From Verrucomicrobiota bacterium (lineage in GTDB: Bacteria > Verrucomicrobiota > Lentisphaeria > JABSQK01 > JAJFLO01): 64,000 nucleotides of DNA. Location of the stretch: NCBI GenBank assembly GCA_021772675.1, contig JAJFLO010000068.1, forward strand, positions 1 to 64,000. The letters are read 5' to 3'. The position numbers were made by a program, and so were the translations under genes. This document shows, one piece after another, positions 39,799 to 50,052 of this stretch (position 1 is its first letter; the number at the start of each line of letters is the position of its first letter). The notes beneath the pieces are model-generated. The model saw only the letters and a program-made list of their open reading frames with translations, had not been told where the DNA came from and did no database searches.

Positions 39799-42700
39799 CT
39801 AATTCGTATACAACATCAATAATTGTTCAACAAATACAAGAGATCCGACCCCTCCGAATGGAAAAAGAAGAGCAACCACAACTGGGTTTTGGGTCATAGG
39901 CGCAAATGCACCTTTTTTAAGCGTTTTGATATCATTTATGAAATAGTTTAATCGTTCAATTTCTTTATGATAGGCAGGCGAAGAATGGTCACATTCACCT
40001 ACATCAGCATCCATAACAAAAAGAAGTTTGGCTTTCAGCCAATCAATTACATAACCACGTGCATTTAATGCACTACGTTGTAAATTGATAACACAAAATG
40101 CAGTCATAAGAAAAGCAGCACAAATTGTCACAATCAAAGAAATCGGCCAGTTCCAATTATCAAAATACGATATTCTAGAAATAATCGACAGAAATAAAAT
40201 GAAAAATGGAAATAGGATTAGGCTACCAACTAGCTCCGTTCTACTGGCAATTATCCGAATACTTAACCACGCATCAAGTGCATCAGGACTGTTAAATTTT
40301 CTTAAAGGATGAAAATGATTTATTTTCGGTGTTGGAATCAAATATTTAGTTCGCGTTTCTTCTGGCCATTTATACACCTGCCGGGTAAGTTCAGTAATAA
40401 ACTTCCTACAATCCAGCGCAACGTTAACAACAAAAAATATCAGTAGGACCATGCAAAAATGAAATGATAGGGTAATGATAAAATCAATGGTATCAGAATA
40501 ACTTCCGCGAAAAGGAATCATTGGGGGAGTATACATTCGATCCAGTGGATTTATTATGACGACGTAAAAAATCGCGATAGTTAATAAAAGAGAAAAAATG
40601 CCTTTCAAGCTACATCCCTTCCGAGTGTATTCATACCATAAAAGTCTTACGTGTGTGTCATTCTTTAAATTATTAATGCCCAACTTTTGACCAATCCAGT
40701 TTTTTATTAGCTTAATCTGAAAAAATCCAGCCAAATTATATATTAGAAACGAGAATGAAATTAATAAAGTCCACAGTCGGCTGTTTTTTTTCGTTTTCTT
40801 GTCCTTAACTATTTCTTTTATTTGTCGTTTAAAAACTTGATCAGTAAGGCTGAATTCACTTGTTAATTTCTTATTGGAAATTATGATTTTCAAAACTGAA
40901 AGAATAAAAAAATACAATGCAAAGAAAATGCCAATTAGGCGAATAACTTCCGTGGGCCAAATACTAACGCCTTCAAAGAATAACCACGGCTCACCCTCTC
41001 CGTTCATATACGCTTGATTAACTATGGCAGGTAACCTTATAAAAACGGTCAAGCTTAGCATAAAGAGCATAAGAAACCAGATTGTAAAATTAGCTCTAGG
41101 CAAATTGTCCAGTTGATTTGCTTCCCTAATTCCAAGAAACGTGGCAAGAACGAAAAGAAATAACAAGGTGAGGGAAGTAGGAGAATACCAAATCTTTCTT
41201 TGGAAAGTTTCCAACGAAAGTTCTCCAATACCTTCTAGCTGATCTTTCCTTCTGGGATGAAGGGAATGACTTGAAGCGTCCCCAGGCGTCAGGTTAATGA
41301 TGTCACGTTTTCCTATTTCAAAAATTCTGGGTTGATGCTTGTGAACCACTTTTTCCTTGATTTCGCCAAGGGCAACTAAAATTGCGGTAAAAATAGACGT
41401 TTGGTAACTATACCGAAATGGTGCGATATCTTTTTGATACAGGTTATTTAGTTTAAGACCGTAACTTGAAGCGACAATCATATTTTGTGTAAAGCTAATT
41501 TCACTAGGATCTGCAAGGCGCGCATCGATATCCGTTGTAAAAAAAAGAACATCCGGAAAATGTTCACGTAATGCACGAGAAATAAGTAATTTATCGTAGA
41601 CATCAGATCCCAATATCCCTATAACCCTCACTTTACTATTCGATTCTTGCCTAATTCTATCGTTATGTTCCCTTATTTCGCTAACAATGCGCTGTAAGTA
41701 GTCAATCTGATGGCGACCAGCGGCATGAGTTTGCTTCTGCTGCTGGTTGATATCCCTGGGTTCGTTAGGATAATTTGATAGCTGTTCTTTCAATAAAATT
41801 TCACGTTTTTTTTCTGGAAGTTTTCCATCCAAACCGCGCAAATAACTAAACGTTTTTACACGTTCGTCCGGGGAAATTTCATTGCGGGTAAGTAGTTCCC
41901 GAAACTCTTGGGATTCGAGATATGGATATAAATTGAATTCTCTCCCATAAAATTGAATCGCTGATTTTTTATTCTCAAGCCCCTCATAATGTTCTGTGAC
42001 TACCTTTTTAAAACTCAGTGGTAACAAACGGCCATAAAACGTATCCCATTCGCTAACCAATACGATATGACCTAATTCATTCTTATACTTTAGGAATCCT
42101 CGCCTGGATAATTCTTCCGTTATAGTTTTTGAAAGTGCGGTGTCTGAATGAATCAAAAAATGAAACCGGATCTTAAATTCTGGCGGTATTGAATTTTGCC
42201 AACTGCTATCCCACCCATTTTCGGCGATTTCCCCGTCATATTTAGGGTTGCTGCCTAATAACTTCCAATCAGCAGTCGCAAAGGGAGAATATATGTGAAG
42301 GGTGCTATTGTTATCGTTAGTATATTCATTATATCTTTTTGATACACTTTTTTTTCTTTCATTTGCCTCGTCAACACACTTTTCCGCTTCTTTTAACTCG
42401 TCGTGAGAGTTCTCCACAATTTGTTTTTCATAATCTATTTTTCCCCTGATTTCTATTAACTTATTACACTGCTTCTTGACTTTCTCAAGGTCTCTGCTTA
42501 ACTCTCTTTTTGCGCGTATATATATTCTTTCTATGTCATCTATCACTGCTTCTCTTGATTTTTGACCGCCTAAAATGAATTCCAGATCTTTTAATGCCAG
42601 TTCTCCCAATTCTCCATTTGGTGTAACTGTTGCCTTTAATTCGAGGTATTTTTCCATATAGTCAAGAATCAATCCATGTTTATCGGAAAATTCATTGACA

Positions 42701-43917
42701 AAAAGGCTATCCAGAAAGATGATATCATCATTATTTTTTGCCAGTTCTTCTTTGTAGTAGCTGCATTCTACTTCAACTTCTCCATTTTTCCGCTTTGCAG
42801 CAGCATTTACTTTAGTTAATGCCATGTAAGATTTTATCCGATTTGACTCACTGTCTTCATGATAACAAATCTTATCTAATTTCTTGAATATTTCTATTTC
42901 CTTTTCTTTCAGGTCATCTGCCATCTCAAGACTGAAATCCAGCGAATATCTAATAGCCTTGGCAAACCATTCAACTCTTGATTTTATTTCTTTTACCCCT
43001 TCAAATAAATTAGCTCGCGCATTTTCTAAATCATTACCAATTGATTCTAGTCCCACCAGACGCTCGGAAGTCTTTTTCCTCTCTTCTTCATACCTGATAT
43101 TTGCTACTTGTAATCTGTCTTTCAGTATATTGAACTTTGATAATGCCTCGTCATAGGAAATTTTCGCCATTTTGGAACCGTTGTCATATTCCTCTAAAAG
43201 ATCAACTGCTGCATTCCGCTGCTCTACGACTTCTAGGACTTCTTTTGCCATTTGGGAGAATGAAGTAGATTCTGGAGGGCCAATGATTTTAATGTCGATA
43301 TCAGGCCTATTATCTAAATCCTTACGGATAGAGTTATTGAATTTTCGAAGTTTAATTAGTGATTTCTCGTTAAACAGATCAGCTGGTGGCCAGACAACCA
43401 AAATTGACTCAGGTTTCTGTATGCTATTTCCACCCCCCGTAGAATTGCTCTTTTTATTCACTGACGAAATATCGAGTTTAAACCATTCGAATGGAATTCT
43501 GCGGCCATTTCCGTAACAAAAATAGCTAAGGTGGCTAGCGTTATCTGGTCGATATCCAGTGGCATTTAACGCTGAAAGCACCGCATAACGTCTTCGTATC
43601 CGGCGCTCTACATCCTCCGAATATGGGAGGTTATTGATTAATACTGAAAAAACTAAAACAGAACCGGATCGTTCCCGCCATAGGTCGAGATTTTCATCCT
43701 CCAAAGTATCAAAATCAATAATAGCTTGGTACGGATCCTGCCAAAGTCTGGTAGGTACTTTTTTTTCTTCTTTACCACCATATTCTGTTTTATCGGCCAC
43801 CGCAGGTCTTCGTGACGTCAATGGAGTATGCAGAAGAGCACCTCCAATTACGGCAGCAATTAATAAAACAAGAGTAGGTGCTGGTGAAGAAGAATTGGAG
43901 GATTGAATGCCCAACAT
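39799..43917 (-). CDS. Giant multi-TM membrane protein with coiled coil and ligand-binding-like segment, unknown function
   Basis: 1372 aa; N-terminal TM, long coiled coil, VRVIGILGSDVYDKLLISRALREHFPDVLFFTTDIDARL segment, about 9 C-terminal TM helices. Confidence 0.75.
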   Translation of the reverse strand: MLGIQSSNSSSPAPTLVLLIAAVIGGALLHTPLTSRRPAVADKTEYGGKEEKKVPTRLWQDPYQAIIDFDTLEDENLDLWRERSGSVLVFSVLINNLPYSEDVERRIRRRYAVLSALNATGYRPDNASHLSYFCYGNGRRIPFEWFKLDISSVNKKSNSTGGGNSIQKPESILVVWPPADLFNEKSLIKLRKFNNSIRKDLDNRPDIDIKIIGPPESTSFSQMAKEVLEVVEQRNAAVDLLEEYDNGSKMAKISYDEALSKFNILKDRLQVANIRYEEERKKTSERLVGLESIGNDLENARANLFEGVKEIKSRVEWFAKAIRYSLDFSLEMADDLKEKEIEIFKKLDKICYHEDSESNRIKSYMALTKVNAAAKRKNGEVEVECSYYKEELAKNNDDIIFLDSLFVNEFSDKHGLILDYMEKYLELKATVTPNGELGELALKDLEFILGGQKSREAVIDDIERIYIRAKRELSRDLEKVKKQCNKLIEIRGKIDYEKQIVENSHDELKEAEKCVDEANERKKSVSKRYNEYTNDNNSTLHIYSPFATADWKLLGSNPKYDGEIAENGWDSSWQNSIPPEFKIRFHFLIHSDTALSKTITEELSRRGFLKYKNELGHIVLVSEWDTFYGRLLPLSFKKVVTEHYEGLENKKSAIQFYGREFNLYPYLESQEFRELLTRNEISPDERVKTFSYLRGLDGKLPEKKREILLKEQLSNYPNEPRDINQQQKQTHAAGRHQIDYLQRIVSEIREHNDRIRQESNSKVRVIGILGSDVYDKLLISRALREHFPDVLFFTTDIDARLADPSEISFTQNMIVASSYGLKLNNLYQKDIAPFRYSYQTSIFTAILVALGEIKEKVVHKHQPRIFEIGKRDIINLTPGDASSHSLHPRRKDQLEGIGELSLETFQRKIWYSPTSLTLLFLFVLATFLGIREANQLDNLPRANFTIWFLMLFMLSLTVFIRLPAIVNQAYMNGEGEPWLFFEGVSIWPTEVIRLIGIFFALYFFILSVLKIIISNKKLTSEFSLTDQVFKRQIKEIVKDKKTKKNSRLWTLLISFSFLIYNLAGFFQIKLIKNWIGQKLGINNLKNDTHVRLLWYEYTRKGCSLKGIFSLLLTIAIFYVVIINPLDRMYTPPMIPFRGSYSDTIDFIITLSFHFCMVLLIFFVVNVALDCRKFITELTRQVYKWPEETRTKYLIPTPKINHFHPLRKFNSPDALDAWLSIRIIASRTELVGSLILFPFFILFLSIISRISYFDNWNWPISLIVTICAAFLMTAFCVINLQRSALNARGYVIDWLKAKLLFVMDADVGECDHSSPAYHKEIERLNYFINDIKTLKKGAFAPMTQNPVVVALLFPFGGVGSLVFVEQLLMLYTN

Positions 43918-43969
43918 AACGTTATAATGATACGAATGTAAAAATCATTAAGGAGGATAATGGAATTCT

Positions 43970-46900
43970 TTAATTACCGTTGGCATCGCCAAGGAACATG
44001 ACAGCAGTCTCATAATCTTGAACCGCATCGTTTCGATTATTCATGACAGCCTCAATCATCTCATGAACAATTGTAGACACAAAACGATTTGCCACTTTTT
44101 CGCCATTTACTGCAGAGTCATAAGTAGTTCGTTTCTCTTTCAGTTCTTTTTCCGCTGCTGCTTTCTCATTTTTCTTATCCACTAGCATTTCTTCAGCAGT
44201 TTCCAGTTTTTTCTTTGCCTGCTGTTCTTCTTCGTGCGCCATTTTTAAAATATCTTGAACAGTATCAACAGACTGCTCGGTAACCGGGAGGGGTTCTTTG
44301 GCTTTCGCTAAATTATTTTGGGCAGTTGTATAATTTTCTTTCTCTTTCTCAACTTTTTTTTCAGCTGCCGTCAATTCTCCCTTTATTTTCTTAAGTTTAT
44401 CATCAGCAGTTTTAAGATTTTGTTTGTCTGCTTTTGTCAGATACAAGTCTCTAATTCCCTGAATAAGCTGATTGTGAAAGCGTCGGCTACCGTGAAGAAC
44501 ACCAATAATCAATTCACCAGTAGTATGATAATCCAGTTTTTTGTTCCGTTCGATCTCCTTCAAATTCATTTCTAATAATTCTATTGGTTCCTTTAAATAA
44601 AGCTTTGTAGCATCATCTCGTTTTATTTTCAACTCATTTATTTTTTGTTTTAAGAACTCATTTGTCATCCACGCATCTTCAAGTCGTTTTGGTAGCGATT
44701 CACCTAATAGTTCAACAACCAATTTCCCATCTTTAGCGGTTTGTGTATTATATGCGATTTCATATTTTAGTAGAAGAGATTCAAGTTGTCCTTTTGAGGA
44801 CTGACCATTATCCGATTCGCCATTGGCACCTTCTTTCTGAGCCTCCAATATCCGGCGATTCAGATTTATTCCCATTTTTCCACTTAATCCCAACAGAGCA
44901 AGATTTTTCGCTGATTCGATAATCGGTTTCGGATCGGCGCTGTACGATTTTACATACCAGTTACCAATATCATCTTTAGCAACGACATAATTGGTTTTGC
45001 CGCCACCGGCAACGCGCACTCGATTCACGTTCTGCCAAAACTGTTTATCGATGTCCGTATTAATGAGGTTACTGGTATTTTTATTCGGATTTAACAGTCC
45101 ATGCCACCGTGCAGCAAAAGGTAGACTCCTCGCTCCCTGTTGACCGAGCATATTGTCCCAGGACAAGTTTGGATCGGATTGCAATGACGTCGAGGGATAA
45201 CTGGTTCTTAAATATGACGAGGCTGGACGTATATGAACCATATTCGCTCGATGTGCATAAGCCGCGTTGAGTGCAGCCGCTATATGCTTAGCACGTCCTT
45301 CCTTTGCTCCACTTTCCCGAACTGCCTGGACATGCTCATAGCGAAGAGCAGCAATCAAGGCATCCGTGACATCTTTCGCATTATGGTCATCCTCTTTTAA
45401 TCCGAAATTAGCCAGATCAATCGGATCAGTAGGGGCTTCGCGACCTTCTAAAGAAATGGCAGCATCACCATAGATTTTTATTGTTTTGTCGGCAGATTCC
45501 ATTTCTGCTTTTGTTTTTGATTTTTCCGCTTCCGCTTTCGATTTTTCTGTGGCATCATTATTTCGAATCGCAACTACCAATCTTGCCTCTGCCTTAATTT
45601 TTTCACTTTCCGCTTCACTTTTCTCACGTTCTGCTTTTGTTTTGCGCTCATTGATCAGTCTGCGAATCCGTGAATATACATCGCTGGGTATACCACCGGC
45701 ATCCGTGGTATCGATCTCCTCCAATAAATCATATTGTATATTCTGAACTGCTTTTACTGCATTCACTTTTTTCGCTTTTTCCCCAATAGACGTATTTAAT
45801 TTTTCTTGTGCATTTTTTAAATTTGCATCAGCTATTGATTTCTCAGATTTCTTTACCTCCAATGTTTCTAACGCCCGGCCCAAATCCGTCTTTTCTTCAA
45901 TCAAATTATCAGCAAGTGGTTTGATTTTATTTTCAACTTTGCCAAAACTTCGTTGCAATCGTTTAATAATGCTGTCAATCGCCGTGTCAGAATCCATTTT
46001 TATATTATCATTTAACGATTTAGTTATTACCATTAAGTTTAAATAATCGATGGCATCCGGAATATTTTCCAGATCAGGTAATCCACTTGAGTTTAATCGA
46101 GGTTCCAGTAAATCCTTCATTTTTCCAGCGATTTTACGTTCAGTATAGGTTATTATTTCCGTTTGTGCGTCTTCATCGTCGCTGTTGTTAACCAATGCTG
46201 CGTCATCTTCTCGGATTCGTTTTTTTAACTCATGCACGATTTCTTCAATGAAATACGACTTAGCATTAATAATAATTTTGTGTTTTGACTTTAACCCTTT
46301 TAACTGTTTTTCTAAGTCGTCAACTTCTGCTTTGGCTTTTATCACGTTTTTCTCAGCGTCAACTTTGGCTTTCTGTGCAACCGCCTTTGCCTCTTCCATT
46401 TTTTTCTTATCTACAGTCAATTTTTCCGCTTTTTCATTCGCATCAGTCACATCTTGTTCTAACGACTTAATAAGATTGTCAAGAGTAATTTTGGGATCAA
46501 TTTTTAGCGATCGCTTCAACGCTTCTAATTCCGTCGCATAGTGATCCTTGAGCTGTTTTTTGTATCCTTTGACAGTTATTAATTCGTTTGCCTGTGTCAA
46601 AATAGAATTGCCAACAGCTTGGAGTACTCGAATATACGAATCTTCATTACCAGGTGGAGTTGACTTACCGAATAATAAACTAAGACTGGAATCCAAAGTT
46701 TTACCTACGATTCCGCGAGCACTTAAATTCATCACATCGCAGACTGCTCCATTCTCATTGGTGCCTTTTTCATTGGTGCCTTTTTCATTGCCCAACAGTC
46801 CGCGGCGAGTTATATCTACTGTATTGTCCAATAGTCCTTTTTCTTCCAGAGGCGAAATAAGCGTCGTATAATTGGCAATTGGCAGAAGCTTTGATGCAAA

Positions 46901-48694
46901 CCGAATTAATGCATTGATTAATTGCTCTTGTTTAATATGAATGGAATCTCTATTCTGATAGGAACTATTTAGATAGCTTTCAATTAGTGTTTCCAGACCT
47001 AGATCAAGCCGTCCCCTTTCCAATCCATGTTTGAAACCAGACAAGGTATTGCTAGCTTGGCTTACGACTTTAGCTGCATCAAATTCTGCACTAGGTCCTA
47101 CTGAAATACCAAATGCTCGTTTAATTGCTGAAGTAAAACTTTGACCGAGACCGGCATTCTGAATTATATTAGCATTATTTAAAAGGTGGTTAGATTTAAA
47201 AAACGAATGGGCGGATTGAAGAGCAATGGCCGTCTCATATGGACGTTGAATAATTTCATGGATCACCGCATCTCTATATACATTAAATATAGGACTATCC
47301 GTATCCCATTTTCCACTGGCATCTCTAATCGGTTTGGTTTGAACAATAAAAAATCCATCTATTGGAATACTTTTCTGTAAATTTCTACTTAAATTCACTA
47401 ATTCCTTAGGAACATTTCGGCTATGTGTTTCAGCAACGGATAACACTGTAGCTAGATCGCGGAGATTAATTATTTCTACAACAAATTCTGCGGGATGTTG
47501 AAACACACGCTTCATTACCTCTGAGTTTGCCTTTTCTCTGTAGTTGAGGCCAGTTTTTTCGATGCCAACTAACGTTGCCTCCAACAAATTTTCGATGGAT
47601 TGGCGACTTTTCATGAATGAAAAGGCAATCTCGATGACCCGTTGTTCAAAATGTTTCCTTTCTTTTTGAATATTTGAATTTTTTTTACAATTGAAGAGAT
47701 ATTTCGTATGATTCTCGACAATGGAAGAATCAGTCAATGCCTTGAAAAAAGCATTCGCACTTCTGTCTATTTGATTGTCATTGAATGTGCCAAATACATT
47801 TTGGGGGGCGAGAATATTGTCTTTATTTAGATATATCATTTCTTGAGCTTCAATAATCTTTGAATCATAACGAAAACCATCTCTATTGGTGAAAAAATTG
47901 CGATAACCAATAAACAACTGTGCTTTAACTATCTGTTGAATTAATTGGTCGATCTCTATCTGAGCGTTGTTTCCTTCAGATTCTTTTTCCATTGCATTGC
48001 CATGTTTTTCTTTCCCTTTTCCAATCCCTTCGACTTCTAACTTTTTAGCCTCTAGCATTAGAGATTTGGCGGCCTTAGATAAATTGTTTCTATAATGTTT
48101 CTTTATTTTTAATTCTTGCTTCCAAAGCTTAATATTTTCCTCAACTGGTTCATTGATAAAATAATCACTACACATACTATTTTTAAATGAATTAAATTCT
48201 CGCTCTCCTTCTTCTGATGATGGTTCTCCAAAGATTCGCCATTCTTGTCTAAAATTGTACAATGCTTGACGACCATCATCAATAACTTGTGTCAATCGGG
48301 TGGATTTGTCCTCATAAAGATATAAAACCGAATTCATTCTATTTGCATTTTCATCATAAAAATAACTTTGCCCATCAATGGTAGGTATATGGCGAGCTTT
48401 ATATCGATCTCTATCTTTCTTAATGTCTACAAATGGAACCATGGAACCGCTATTTTTTAACTCTTTTCTTTTTTCAATTTCTAATTCATCACGGACTTGA
48501 ATTAGCAATGGTTTCGCCCCAATAGCCATAACCGCCATTTGTTCAATCTGTACGTCTTCATGATTTGCCAAACTTCCTTTATAAACATCGACATCAACGG
48601 TTAATACAGCACATCCTACCCCCATAAGACATGATCCTGTTATCGTAATGATGCTTAGTCTTTTTATGATATTTTTTCCTAAAAAATTAGTCAT
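43970..48694 (-). CDS. Giant coiled-coil lipoprotein, unknown function
   Basis: Start chosen at ATG after GGAGGTGGACA; lipobox-like ITGSCLMGVGC; long Glu/Lys/Ala coiled coils. Confidence 0.75.
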   Translation of the reverse strand: MTNFLGKNIIKRLSIITITGSCLMGVGCAVLTVDVDVYKGSLANHEDVQIEQMAVMAIGAKPLLIQVRDELEIEKRKELKNSGSMVPFVDIKKDRDRYKARHIPTIDGQSYFYDENANRMNSVLYLYEDKSTRLTQVIDDGRQALYNFRQEWRIFGEPSSEEGEREFNSFKNSMCSDYFINEPVEENIKLWKQELKIKKHYRNNLSKAAKSLMLEAKKLEVEGIGKGKEKHGNAMEKESEGNNAQIEIDQLIQQIVKAQLFIGYRNFFTNRDGFRYDSKIIEAQEMIYLNKDNILAPQNVFGTFNDNQIDRSANAFFKALTDSSIVENHTKYLFNCKKNSNIQKERKHFEQRVIEIAFSFMKSRQSIENLLEATLVGIEKTGLNYREKANSEVMKRVFQHPAEFVVEIINLRDLATVLSVAETHSRNVPKELVNLSRNLQKSIPIDGFFIVQTKPIRDASGKWDTDSPIFNVYRDAVIHEIIQRPYETAIALQSAHSFFKSNHLLNNANIIQNAGLGQSFTSAIKRAFGISVGPSAEFDAAKVVSQASNTLSGFKHGLERGRLDLGLETLIESYLNSSYQNRDSIHIKQEQLINALIRFASKLLPIANYTTLISPLEEKGLLDNTVDITRRGLLGNEKGTNEKGTNENGAVCDVMNLSARGIVGKTLDSSLSLLFGKSTPPGNEDSYIRVLQAVGNSILTQANELITVKGYKKQLKDHYATELEALKRSLKIDPKITLDNLIKSLEQDVTDANEKAEKLTVDKKKMEEAKAVAQKAKVDAEKNVIKAKAEVDDLEKQLKGLKSKHKIIINAKSYFIEEIVHELKKRIREDDAALVNNSDDEDAQTEIITYTERKIAGKMKDLLEPRLNSSGLPDLENIPDAIDYLNLMVITKSLNDNIKMDSDTAIDSIIKRLQRSFGKVENKIKPLADNLIEEKTDLGRALETLEVKKSEKSIADANLKNAQEKLNTSIGEKAKKVNAVKAVQNIQYDLLEEIDTTDAGGIPSDVYSRIRRLINERKTKAEREKSEAESEKIKAEARLVVAIRNNDATEKSKAEAEKSKTKAEMESADKTIKIYGDAAISLEGREAPTDPIDLANFGLKEDDHNAKDVTDALIAALRYEHVQAVRESGAKEGRAKHIAAALNAAYAHRANMVHIRPASSYLRTSYPSTSLQSDPNLSWDNMLGQQGARSLPFAARWHGLLNPNKNTSNLINTDIDKQFWQNVNRVRVAGGGKTNYVVAKDDIGNWYVKSYSADPKPIIESAKNLALLGLSGKMGINLNRRILEAQKEGANGESDNGQSSKGQLESLLLKYEIAYNTQTAKDGKLVVELLGESLPKRLEDAWMTNEFLKQKINELKIKRDDATKLYLKEPIELLEMNLKEIERNKKLDYHTTGELIIGVLHGSRRFHNQLIQGIRDLYLTKADKQNLKTADDKLKKIKGELTAAEKKVEKEKENYTTAQNNLAKAKEPLPVTEQSVDTVQDILKMAHEEEQQAKKKLETAEEMLVDKKNEKAAAEKELKEKRTTYDSAVNGEKVANRFVSTIVHEMIEAVMNNRNDAVQDYETAVMFLGDANGN

Positions 48695-49406
48695 TGTCCA
48701 CCTCCCGGGAATTTGGAATATCAGCTTGTACATCTTTAGCAAACTCATTAAGCCGCTTTCGTTCATTCGTAATGTTCGATAATGCCTTAAATAACAGTGT
48801 ATTGAGTCTGGAACTATTTTGTTCGCTTATGGCTTTAGAAATAGTTCCAATCGACGTATCGATTGCATTAAAAAAGTCTTCGGGACTTGATCCCATTAAT
48901 ATTACCAATCGATGATCCTTTGGTGCTTCCCGGAAGCCCTCTGGACCGAAAATCATGAGCCGACGTCCAGTAGGAATCGCGCCGGCCACCTCACCTTCGG
49001 CCCTTGTTATCGACACGTTACCTGAACCGTCCTTAAATCCAACTTGTGAACCAAGTGTATCGATCAAATCCGCACGTACCCACCCCGAGGCAAACTTTTT
49101 GAAACTCAGGAAACTGGCCTGTCCCCGAACCCGAACCCGATAAATCGTATCCGGTATTTGTTCCTGAGGATCGAATACGCCAAGATAGTAAACCTGCTCA
49201 ATTTCATTATTTGGTGAGTAGGATCCGTAGACCGTCGCTGCGGCAATCCCAAGAGCTAAATTTTGTTCAGGTGTGGAACACCCTATCAGGAATAAGATAT
49301 TCAGCAGTGCGGCAGTATAGATAATCGTTTTTGTTAATGTAAATTCTCGAATTCGTTCAACGAATCTGTCAGGATTGAAAGGAATATTAATATTTTTTAC
49401 AATCAT
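48687..49406 (-). CDS. Small lipoprotein partner, unknown function
   Basis: Lipobox-like LLNILFLIGC; overlaps next gene by 8 nt; start chosen at internal Met. Confidence 0.65.
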   Translation of the reverse strand: MIVKNINIPFNPDRFVERIREFTLTKTIIYTAALLNILFLIGCSTPEQNLALGIAAATVYGSYSPNNEIEQVYYLGVFDPQEQIPDTIYRVRVRGQASFLSFKKFASGWVRADLIDTLGSQVGFKDGSGNVSITRAEGEVAGAIPTGRRLMIFGPEGFREAPKDHRLVILMGSSPEDFFNAIDTSIGTISKAISEQNSSRLNTLLFKALSNITNERKRLNEFAKDVQADIPNSREVDND

Positions 49407-49703
49407 TTTAACAATCTCCGCTAGGTGTTCAGTTTTTTTGTAAATGAGTATATCCAGACATGAAAGAAGGCATCGGAGGCGCCCCACGCTTATGCGTCTA
49501 ATTACTATCCCACAATTAGTCACTGAGGCAATTTTACCGCATTGAGACATGGTGTCAAGGAAATAAAAAAATAAAATGAATTTTATTCAGAGAAAATTAA
49601 TCTTTTTTACTTTAGTGACAAAAAAATGGAGCGCTAACGTTAATTCGCATTGCTCATAACGACGTTGATGCGAAAAGCGGGTTAAGACTTGCCGAAGGCT
49701 TTA

Positions 49704-49862
49704 GAGTGCATGCGGCCTGACGCCGCTTTGGATTCCCCCGGAGTGGAGGAGGGCCCGGACTACAGTTGTTCCTTTACTTGACCATGCGGAGTTTTGCTTG
49801 AAAATACCCTCCCCCATTTTCGCTCCGCGAAGTTTCAAAGCGGCGTCAGGCCGCACGCACTC
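49704..49862. repeat. Hairpin element with 27-bp inverted repeats
   Basis: GAGTGCATGCGGCCTGACGCCGCTTTG versus CAAAGCGGCGTCAGGCCGCACGCACTC, 26 of 27 match. Confidence 0.9.
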
Positions 49863-50052
49863 CAAAGATTTGCGTTGCAAATCAGGCGCCCCTCGAAAAT
49901 TCAACTTAACGGCCAACAGATACAGTTCATATCTTAACCTGAAAACACAGTTTACTGAATCGATACAACTGCTACGTAAAGAAAAATCTGCATACAATTT
50001 TCAACATATTGATTATAAGAATTTTACAGATTTCCGAGAAGTTCCTTATTAA

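Noticed and set aside
43959-44000. AAGGAGGATAATGG followed by short plus-strand ORF MEFFNYRWHRQGT
   Set aside because: Only 13 codons and antisense to the end of a long gene; probably chance SD-like sequence
44318-46871. Several plus-strand ORFs antisense to the coiled-coil lipoprotein gene
   Set aside because: Low-complexity Ser/Phe-rich translations, the expected shadow of Glu/Lys/Ala-rich coiled-coil coding sequence
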